From NCBI GenBank assembly GCA_013696595.1, contig JACCYG010000159.1:1-10950 (forward strand): a stretch of 10,950 bases of DNA. Direction: 5' to 3'. This DNA is from Actinomycetota bacterium. Lineage in GTDB: Bacteria; Actinomycetota; Thermoleophilia; Gaiellales; Gaiellaceae. Below, piece by piece: positions 1-4,912 of this stretch. The notes under the pieces were generated by a model. The model saw only the letters and a list, made by a program, of their open reading frames with translations. It had not been told where the DNA came from and searched no databases. Made by a program: the position numbers and the translations under genes. The first letter of the stretch is position 1, and each line of letters starts with the position of its first letter.

Positions 1-1
1 C

Positions 2-952
2 GCCGAGCTCGCCGAGCGTGAAGACGACCCGGTGGACGCGATCGCCGAGGAGATCAAGCGTGAGCTCGCCGATTTCCGCGTCGGCGTCGACACCTGGGTG
101 CGCCAGGGCGAAGTGGTGACGCGGATCCCCGAGGTCGTCGAAGGCCTCGACACGTACGAGGACGAGGGCACCCTCTGGGCGCGGACGAGCGCTCATGGCG
201 ACGACAAGGACCGGCCCCTCGTCCGTTCCTCCGACGGCAGCTATCTGTACTTCGCGGCCGACATCGCCTACCTCCGCGACAAGCTCGACCGGGGCTTCGA
301 CCGCGCGATCTACGTCCTCGGTGCCGACCACCACGGGTATATCGGCCGCCTCAAGGCGGCGGCCGGCTTGCTCGGGCACGAACCAGAGCGCGTCGAGGTG
401 CTGATCTACCAGCTCGTCCATGTGATCGAGGAGGGCGAGACCAAGCGCATCTCGAAGCGGCGAGGCGACGTCGTCTTCCTGCGCGAGCTCGTCGAGAAGA
501 TCGGCGTCGACGCTGCGCGCTGGTATCTGGTTGCGAGGGGCCACGAGCAGCCGATCGAGATCGACGTCGACCTCGCACGGGAGCGGAGCGAGAAGAACCC
601 CGTCTACTACGTGCAGTATGCGCACGCCCGGATCGCGGGGATCCTTCGGAATGCCGCCGACGGAGCGGTGGCCGCGACGGCTCCGGCCACGCTTAAGGCT
701 GAGGAGCGCGACCTGGTCAAGCGGTTGGCCGACTTTCCGCTCGTCGCCGCCGAGGCGACTCATCGGCGCGGGCCGCACGGGATCCCCACGTACGCGATCC
801 GCGTGGCCGACGACTTCCACCGCTTCTACCACCACCATCGCGTCCTCGGGAGCGAGGCTGAGAGCTTCCGGCTTGGGCTCTGCCGCGCGACGCAGACCGT
901 GATCGCCCGCTGCCTCGATCTGATCGGAGTCGAGGCGCCCGAGCGCATGTAG
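2..952 (+). CDS. argS: Arginyl-tRNA synthetase, C-terminal part (5' end outside window)
   Basis: This is the last 316 codons of a class I aminoacyl-tRNA synthetase that attaches arginine to tRNA-Arg in the cytoplasm. The frame is open from base 2, so the first GTG at 32 is internal, and roughly 240-260 N-terminal residues including the HIGH motif lie upstream. Visible are the catalytic-core stretch YFAADIAYLRDK, the conserved GADHHGYI segment, the degenerate KMSKS loop read as RISKRRGD, and the DALR anticodon-binding domain beginning near NPVYYVQYAHARI. The C-terminus ends GVEAPERM, the usual ArgS ending, so the 3' end is intact. The 180 bases that follow, to the next start, contain no clear terminator. 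Confidence 0.96.
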   Translation, partial: AELAEREDDPVDAIAEEIKRELADFRVGVDTWVRQGEVVTRIPEVVEGLDTYEDEGTLWARTSAHGDDKDRPLVRSSDGSYLYFAADIAYLRDKLDRGFDRAIYVLGADHHGYIGRLKAAAGLLGHEPERVEVLIYQLVHVIEEGETKRISKRRGDVVFLRELVEKIGVDAARWYLVARGHEQPIEIDVDLARERSEKNPVYYVQYAHARIAGILRNAADGAVAATAPATLKAEERDLVKRLADFPLVAAEATHRRGPHGIPTYAIRVADDFHRFYHHHRVLGSEAESFRLGLCRATQTVIARCLDLIGVEAPERM

Positions 953-1119
953 TCACACTCGAGGGCGACTCTTTGCCGTTTTGTGAGACACCCGCGCGCT
1001 TTCTCGAAGTAGGCTCATTCCCGGGAAGGGGGGAGGGATCGGGGACCCGAGTTACCTGCGCGCGGGACCTAGTACTGACCGAGTTGCGTGCAGCGCGGGG
1101 CTTGTTGTGAGGCGGCGGC

Positions 1120-1125
1120 TAGCAT
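1120..1125 (+). promoter_or_regulatory. -10 hexamer TAGCAT of a probable leaderless promoter
   Basis: TAGCAT ends 7 nt before the GTG at 1133, which places the expected transcription start on or within a base of the start codon. No convincing -35 hexamer is seen at 16-18 nt upstream. Four other genes here share the arrangement, which is the main support. This supports the 1133 start over the longer GTG at 1088, which would lie upstream of the transcript. Confidence 0.6.
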
Positions 1126-1132
1126 CGCCCGC

Positions 1133-2047
1133 GTGCGCTGGAACCTCCTGCTCGCGACTGTCGCCGCCTCTTGGGGGTTCGTGTCCGTCATCGTGGCCGG
1201 GCTCGAGCTCTCCGGCGAGGCGCTCGTCTTCTGGCGCTGCCTCCTCGCGACGCTCTCGCTGCCGCTTCTGCTCCTCGCGCTCCGGCGCCTCGAGTCGCTC
1301 CGACTCGGAAGCCACCGCGGCCGCGTCCTCGCGCTCGGCCTCCTCCTCGCGCTCCACTGGGTCCTCTTCTTCGCGACGGTCAAGCGCTCGTCCGTCGCCG
1401 TCGCGATCCTGACGGTCTACACGGCGCCCATCTTCGTCGCGGTCCTCGCGCCGCTCGTCCTCGGCGAGCGCCGAAGCCGCATCGGTCTGCTCGCGCTCGT
1501 CATCTCAGCCCCGGGGCTCGCTCTGATCGCCCTCGGCGGAGAGGAGGGCTCGAGCGCCGACCCGGTCTCCGTCGCTCTCGGTCTGGGCGCCGCGCTCACC
1601 TACGCGCTTTTGATCATCGGCGTAAAGACGGTCACGAACCACGTCTCGCCGTTCATGCTCGCGTTCTGGCAGTACGTGATCGTCACGGCCGTCCTCGCCC
1701 CGTTTGTGCTCGGTGCAGGTCGAGGTCTCCCCAACGCGGAGGAATGGCCGTACGTCGCCCTCCTCGGCCTCGTCCTCACGGGCGGAATGGGTGCGCTCTA
1801 CGTCTGGAACCTGCGCCACGTCACCGCGCAGGCGGCCGGGCTCCTGGCCTACCTGGAGCCCGTGTCGGCCTCGTTTCTCGCGTGGGCGATTCTCGGCCAG
1901 ACGCTCGGCTGGCAGGTCGCGCTCGGGGGCGCCGCCGTTCTCGCGGGAGGAACGCTTGTGGTCCTGTACGAAGCGGCTGACGCTCCTTCCCCCGAAGCGC
2001 CGGCCTTTGGGACCGCGGAGCGGCCGGCGCTTAGGATGAGCGAGTGA
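1133..2047 (+). CDS. EamA/DMT-family permease
   Basis: A 304-residue integral membrane protein of the drug/metabolite transporter superfamily, predicted to export or import a small metabolite across the cytoplasmic membrane. The substrate cannot be read from sequence. The protein is almost entirely hydrophobic helices (about ten) arranged as two EamA repeats, roughly residues 3-135 and 150-285. Family-typical stretches include AASWGFVSVIV near the N-terminus, TVYTAPIFVAVLAPLVLGER at the end of repeat 1 and AYLEPVSASFLAWAILGQ at the end of repeat 2. The start is placed at GTG 1133 because a -10 hexamer sits 7 nt upstream and the family begins directly with the first helix; the alternative GTG 1088 adds 15 unremarkable residues. 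The stop codon overlaps the glpX start by 4 nt (GTGA). Confidence 0.9.
   Translation: MRWNLLLATVAASWGFVSVIVAGLELSGEALVFWRCLLATLSLPLLLLALRRLESLRLGSHRGRVLALGLLLALHWVLFFATVKRSSVAVAILTVYTAPIFVAVLAPLVLGERRSRIGLLALVISAPGLALIALGGEEGSSADPVSVALGLGAALTYALLIIGVKTVTNHVSPFMLAFWQYVIVTAVLAPFVLGAGRGLPNAEEWPYVALLGLVLTGGMGALYVWNLRHVTAQAAGLLAYLEPVSASFLAWAILGQTLGWQVALGGAAVLAGGTLVVLYEAADAPSPEAPAFGTAERPALRMSE
2032..2037 (+). promoter_or_regulatory. -10 hexamer TAGGAT inside the permease 3' end, probable leaderless glpX promoter
   Basis: TAGGAT ends 6 nt before the glpX GTG and lies within the last codons of the upstream permease gene. It matches the spacing seen at the other leaderless candidates in the window. 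glpX could alternatively be translated by coupling from the permease through the GTGA overlap; both could operate. Confidence 0.5.
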
Positions 2048-3045
2048 CCGCAGGGTCAGTCGGCTCGGTTCCCGACCGCAACCTCGCGCTCGAGCTCGTT
2101 CGCGTCACCGAGGCGGCCGCGCTTGCCTCGGCGAGGTGGGTCGGGCGCGGCGACAAGAACGCGGCCGACCAGGCCGCGGTGGACGGGATGCGGGCCATCC
2201 TCGACACGGTCGCGATGGCCGGGGTGGTAGTGATCGGAGAGGGGGAGAAGGACGAGGCCCCGATGCTGTACAACGGCGAGAAGGTCGGGAACGGCCACCC
2301 GCCGGAGGTCGACGTCGCGGTCGACCCGCTAGAGGGCACCAGGCTCACTTCCGTCGGACAACCGAACGCCATCGCCGTCATCGCCGTCGCCGAGCGAGGG
2401 ACGATGTTCTTCCCCGGCGCGGCGGTCTACATGGACAAGATCGCCTGCGGGGCGGAGGTCGTGGATGCAATCGACATCGACGCGTCTCCGGAGGAGAACG
2501 TCCGGCGAACGGCCGAGGCAAAGGGCGTCAAGGCGAGCGACGTCGCCGTCGTCGTACTCGACCGCTCGCGGAACGAGAAGCTGATCGGTGGCCTCCGGGA
2601 GTGCGGGGCGAAGGTCATGCTGATCACCGACGGCGACGTCGCGCCCGCGATCGCCGCTGCGAACCCGTGGCGGCCCGTCGATCTCATGATGGGCATCGGC
2701 GGAACGCCTGAGGGGGTCATCGCAGCTGCGGCCGTGAAGAGCCTCGGCGGAGCGGTCCAGGGCAGGCTCTGGCCACGCGACGAAGACGAGCGGACGAAGC
2801 TCGCCAAGGCGGGATTCGACGTCGATCGCGTGCTCACGACGGACGACCTCGTCGGCGGCGACAACATCTTCGTCGCCGCGACGGGCGTCACTGACGGGGC
2901 ACTCCTCGAGGGCGTTCGCTATACGCCGGAAGGTGCGGTCACCGACTCGATGGTCATGCGGTCCCGTTCGGGCACGGTGCGCCGCGTCCAGGCATGGCAT
3001 GCCTTCGAGAAGCTCTCGAAGCTGAGCGGCCGCGAATATCGCTGA
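2044..3045 (+). CDS. glpX: Class II fructose-1,6-bisphosphatase (GlpX)
   Basis: A 333-residue cytoplasmic metal-dependent phosphatase that hydrolyses fructose 1,6-bisphosphate to fructose 6-phosphate and phosphate, the committed step of gluconeogenesis. The length is normal for GlpX. Motifs in order: RGDKNAAD (Asp37), the GEGEKDEAPML segment (residues 65-75), DPLEGTRLT (Asp94, Glu97) and GGTPEGV (Glu223); these correspond to the metal-binding acidic residues described for E. coli GlpX. YMDKIACG and WRPVDLMMGIGG are also conserved. The gene starts with GTG overlapping the permease stop by 4 nt, and a -10 hexamer lies 6 nt upstream. It converges on the class I aldolase gene, whose product makes its substrate. 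In some actinobacteria GlpX is the only fructose bisphosphatase; that cannot be judged from one window. Confidence 0.96.
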   Translation: MTAGSVGSVPDRNLALELVRVTEAAALASARWVGRGDKNAADQAAVDGMRAILDTVAMAGVVVIGEGEKDEAPMLYNGEKVGNGHPPEVDVAVDPLEGTRLTSVGQPNAIAVIAVAERGTMFFPGAAVYMDKIACGAEVVDAIDIDASPEENVRRTAEAKGVKASDVAVVVLDRSRNEKLIGGLRECGAKVMLITDGDVAPAIAAANPWRPVDLMMGIGGTPEGVIAAAAVKSLGGAVQGRLWPRDEDERTKLAKAGFDVDRVLTTDDLVGGDNIFVAATGVTDGALLEGVRYTPEGAVTDSMVMRSRSGTVRRVQAWHAFEKLSKLSGREYR

Positions 3046-3056
3046 CCCGAGCTGTA

Positions 3057-3077
3057 GGGGCCGGCTCGCCCGGCCCC
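3057..3077. terminator. Hairpin between convergent glpX and fba, part of a repeated element
   Basis: A perfect 8-bp stem GGGGCCGG/CCGGCCCC with loop CTCGC sits 12 nt after the glpX stop and 14 nt before the fba stop on the other strand. It has no U-tract on either strand, so it may be a weak or Rho-assisted bidirectional terminator. The 31-bp context 3053-3083 matches 10070-10100 at 25 of 31 positions, including identical flanks TGTAGGG and CGCGTC, so it looks like a copy of a dispersed palindromic repeat. Confidence 0.6.
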
Positions 3078-3090
3078 CGCGTCCCTCCGC

Positions 3091-4119
3091 CTACGCCGCG
3101 GCGCGCTCCTCCATCTCGGCGGAATAGCTCCCCGTCCGCGCGGCGCCGTTGAGGCGCGCGCGGTGGAGGTAGGCCTGCTGCCCCGCCTCGAGGTTCTCCG
3201 GACGGCCTCCCCAGGCCTTGAGCGCGGGCGCCTGAAGCGCGCGCCCGTACGAGAACGACAGCTCCCACGGATGCGGCCCTCGCTGGTTCATCGCGTTCAG
3301 GTGGGCGGTCGCGTCCTCGTCAGTTTGTCCCCCGGAGAGGAACACGATTCCCGGCACGGCGGCGGGAACATGGCGGTAGAGGCACTCGAGCGTCGCGTCG
3401 GCGACCTCGTCGACGTCGGCCCTCTGCGCCGCCCCGTAGCCCGAGAGCACCATGTTCGGCTTGAGCAGGGTCCCGTCCAGCTCGACCCGCTGGTCATGCA
3501 GCTCGGTGTAGACGGCTTGAAGCGCCCGGCCGGTCGCCCTCGAGCTTTCCTCGATTGTGTGAGCTCCCTCCTGCAGAACCTCGGGCTCGACGATGGGGAC
3601 GAGCCCAGCCTCCTGGCAAAGCGCCGCGTACCGGGCGAGGGCATGAGCGTTGACCCAGACGCAGTACTCACTCGGGAGCCCGTCTCCGATCGAGTACGTG
3701 GCTCGCCACTTGGCGAAGCGGGCGCCGAGCTGCCGGTACTCCTCGAGCCGCTCCCGTAGGCCGTCCAGGCCCTCGGTCACGGTCTCCCCGTCGGCCAAGG
3801 CGAGCGGCTTCGCGCCGCAGTCGACCTTGATGCCCGGGATGATCCCCTCGCGCTCGAGCAGCTCGGGGAACGAGGTTCCGTCCTCCGACGACTGGCGGAT
3901 AGTCTCGTCGTAGAGGATGACCCCGCTCACGAAATCGGCGGCTCCGGCCGTCGTGAAGAGCATCTGCCGGTAGGCGCGGCGGTTCTCCTCGGTCGATTCG
4001 ACCTCGATCGAGTCGAATCGTTTCTTGATCGTCCCCGTGCTCTCGTCCGCGGCCAGAATCCCCTTGCCTTCCGCGACGAGGGCCCGGGCCGTCGTAGCCA
4101 GTTCCTGAGCGGCGATCAC
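3091..4119 (-). CDS. fba: Class I fructose-bisphosphate aldolase
   Basis: A 342-residue cytoplasmic Schiff-base aldolase of the eukaryote-like class I family, cleaving fructose 1,6-bisphosphate to dihydroxyacetone phosphate and glyceraldehyde 3-phosphate, or condensing them in gluconeogenesis. Motifs: GKGILAADES (Asp24), KVDCG (from residue 98), FAKWRATYSI (Lys137), VEPEVL (Glu178), LLKPNMVLSG with the Schiff-base lysine at 220, FLSGGQ, and LSFSYGRALQ near the C-terminus. Catalytic Asp, Lys, Glu and Lys are all present, so the enzyme should be active. The GTG start at 4119 is fixed by a strong Shine-Dalgarno AAGGAGGA at 4124-4131. The gene converges on glpX, so consecutive gluconeogenic enzymes face each other with 45 nt between stops. 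A candidate promoter lies at 4155-4182. Confidence 0.96.
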   Translation of the reverse strand: MIAAQELATTARALVAEGKGILAADESTGTIKKRFDSIEVESTEENRRAYRQMLFTTAGAADFVSGVILYDETIRQSSEDGTSFPELLEREGIIPGIKVDCGAKPLALADGETVTEGLDGLRERLEEYRQLGARFAKWRATYSIGDGLPSEYCVWVNAHALARYAALCQEAGLVPIVEPEVLQEGAHTIEESSRATGRALQAVYTELHDQRVELDGTLLKPNMVLSGYGAAQRADVDEVADATLECLYRHVPAAVPGIVFLSGGQTDEDATAHLNAMNQRGPHPWELSFSYGRALQAPALKAWGGRPENLEAGQQAYLHRARLNGAARTGSYSAEMEERAAA

Positions 4120-4154
4120 GGTGTCCTCCTTCGTCTCGTTCGCGGGCTCTTCGA

Positions 4155-4182
4155 GCTATATGCCCGCTCGACGATCTGTCAC
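4155..4182 (-). promoter_or_regulatory. Candidate promoter of fba
   Basis: On the minus strand GTGACA (4177-4182) is followed after 16 nt by TATAGC (4155-4160), about 35 nt before the GTG start of the aldolase, leaving room for a leader with the Shine-Dalgarno. The -35 is imperfect. A perfect palindrome abuts the -35 (4183-4197). Confidence 0.4.
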
Positions 4183-4197
4183 GCGCGATTATCGCGC
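4183..4197. repeat. Perfect palindrome abutting the fba promoter and covering the pilin stop
   Basis: The arms GCGCGAT and ATCGCGC are separated by one base. The pilin stop codon is inside it, and it touches the candidate fba -35. It could act as an operator for fba or as a small hairpin ending the pilin transcript. There is no U-tract. Confidence 0.4.
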
Positions 4198-4359
4198 AGC
4201 GAGAATCCCCAGGAGATACCCGGCGACCGTCTCGAGACGCTTGACGTCCGAGAGCAGGGCGAGCGCAGCCACGATGGCGGGTGTGATGACGGCGAGCACG
4301 ACCGAGTACTCGGTCATGGTCTGATCCGTCTCGCGTCTGAGATTAGAAAACGCCTGCAT
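4189..4359 (-). CDS. Small Flp-type (type IVb) pilin-like protein
   Basis: A 56-residue protein with a short charged N-terminus (MQAFSNLRRETD), the motif QTMTEYSVVLAVIT, and a single hydrophobic helix spanning about residues 19-37, followed by a short tail. This is the layout of Flp/Fap pilins, which are cleaved by a TadV-type prepilin peptidase before a segment with an invariant Glu and Tyr and assembled by a Tad system in the membrane. Here Glu17-Tyr18 are present, but the residue before the expected cleavage point is Asp12 rather than Gly. The ATG at 4359 is chosen because GGAGG (4366-4370) lies 6 nt upstream; an upstream extension to 4422 has no support. No tad genes are nearby, so this is an orphan copy. 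It precedes fba by 69 nt on the same strand and may be cotranscribed. Confidence 0.7.
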   Translation of the reverse strand: MQAFSNLRRETDQTMTEYSVVLAVITPAIVAALALLSDVKRLETVAGYLLGILAAR

Positions 4360-4420
4360 GCCGAACCTCCTCGAACCGGCCGGTCCGCACGCCGCGCTCT
4401 TTCGTACTCCTATTGCCGGC

Positions 4421-4438
4421 ATGACCTAAAGGGGTCAT
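4421..4438. promoter_or_regulatory. Inverted repeat ATGACC-N6-GGTCAT between divergent pilin and tRNA genes
   Basis: The perfect 6-bp arms ATGACC and GGTCAT are separated by TAAAGG. They lie 62 nt upstream of the pilin start and 25 nt upstream of the tRNA. A third ATGACC at 4452-4457 overlaps the tRNA -10 hexamer and starts 31 nt after the first, about three helical turns. This looks like a candidate operator, but no regulator is identifiable. Confidence 0.4.
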
Positions 4439-4447
4439 ATCCCTCGG

Positions 4448-4453
4448 TAGAAT
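4448..4453 (+). promoter_or_regulatory. -10 hexamer TAGAAT of the tRNA-Gly promoter
   Basis: TAGAAT ends 9 nt before the first base of the mature tRNA, so transcription would begin at or just before the tRNA 5' end. No clear -35 is found. The same hexamer is used at both divergent promoters near 10351-10388. Confidence 0.55.
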
Positions 4454-4462
4454 GACCCGCGC

Positions 4463-4535
4463 GCGGACGTAGCTCAGTTGGTAGAGCATCAGCTTCCCAA
4501 GCTGAGGGTCGCGGGTTCGAACCCCGTCGTCCGCT
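4463..4535 (+). tRNA. tRNA-Gly, anticodon CCC
   Basis: The cloverleaf folds fully. The acceptor arm is GCGGACG (4463-4469) with CGTCCGC (4528-4534), and the D stem is GCTC (4472-4475) with GAGC (4484-4487). The anticodon stem is TCAGC (4489-4493) with GCTGA (4501-4505), and the loop TTCCCAA gives anticodon CCC at 4496-4498. The T arm is GCGGG (4511-4515) with CCCGT (4523-4527) around loop TTCGAAC. The discriminator base is T at 4535, as expected for bacterial glycine tRNAs. CCA is not encoded. It reads the GGG codon. Confidence 0.97.
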
Positions 4536-4539
4536 TAGT

Positions 4540-4562
4540 AAACCCTCGCTCAGCGCGGTTTT
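4540..4562 (+). terminator. Possible terminator after tRNA-Gly
   Basis: A stem of AAACC/GGTTT enclosing CGCT/AGCG, with two unpaired bases on one side and one on the other, ends in TTTT (4559-4562). The hairpin begins 4 nt after the tRNA. The T-run is short and partly within the stem, so efficiency is uncertain. Confidence 0.4.
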
Positions 4563-4652
4563 GTCGCCCGGTCGGCGGCGTGAGCGAAACGGTGTCCCGA
4601 CGGTCTCCCCACACGTCCTCTGAACCTTCCGCCACGCCGAGCACGCGGCCTC

Positions 4653-4852
4653 GTGTCGTGCACGGTGAACAATGTGGTCACGATCGCGAACGGGATGTTC
4701 GAGCGCGCCTGCCGCGTGTACGGGTTCCCCGCGCACTCCGTCAGCGCCACCCCGCGCGCTACTCGGGCGATCGCGACCTCTATACCGCCGAGGAGGTCAT
4801 GGCGCTCGTGCGCGCCGTCAGGTCGCGGAGGTCTGCCGGCTCGGCCGCGTAG
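4653..4852 (+). pseudogene. Frameshifted small coding remnant, function unknown
   Basis: I do not recognise this gene. From GTG 4653 one frame reads about 33 codons with G or C at nearly every third position, containing NGMFERACRVYGFPAHS. Near 4750 this frame loses its coding character, and the -1 frame takes over with equally biased codons, reading ARYSGDRDLYTAEEVMALV to a TAG at 4850-4852. Joined across the shift, the product would be about 66 residues. The likely explanation is a one-base deletion in a small gene, or a base missing from the assembly. No Shine-Dalgarno or -10 hexamer precedes 4653, so the true start is unknown. It lies just after a tRNA gene, a common integration site, but no integrase or attachment repeat is visible. 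The 117 nt between the tRNA and this remnant show nothing else beyond the terminator candidate. Confidence 0.35.
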
Positions 4853-4868
4853 CCGCGCTGAAGCGCGG
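4853..4868. terminator. Short hairpin downstream of the histidine kinase gene
   Basis: A perfect 6-bp stem CCGCGC/GCGCGG with a TGAA tetraloop lies immediately after the remnant's stop codon on the plus strand and 45 nt beyond the kinase stop on the minus strand. There is no U-tract, so a terminator role is only suggested by position. Confidence 0.3.
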
Positions 4869-4912
4869 GACGGCGCTTCGCGTGCGTCTGTCGCGTCGGC
4901 GCGGGGATGGAT

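Noticed and set aside
953..1119. Possible RNA element or terminator in the argS-permease gap
   Set aside because: Only small GC stems such as TCGGG-GA-CCCGA are visible, with no recognisable riboswitch consensus or U-tract.
1088..1132. Longer permease start at GTG 1088
   Set aside because: It lies upstream of the inferred transcription start, has no Shine-Dalgarno, and adds 15 residues (QRGACCEAAASIARV) not expected before the first helix.
1171..1980. 269-codon Arg/Pro-rich reading frame inside the permease gene
   Set aside because: Out-of-frame shadow of a GC-rich gene; composition is unlike any real protein and the EamA frame explains the region.
4478..4652. A plus-strand frame starting inside the tRNA
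   Set aside because: It overlaps the tRNA and the first part has no coding character; only its tail after about 4750 looks coding and is described as part of the remnant.
4536..4912. Integrated element or attachment site next to tRNA-Gly
   Set aside because: No duplicated tRNA 3' end, integrase or direct repeat was found within the window.
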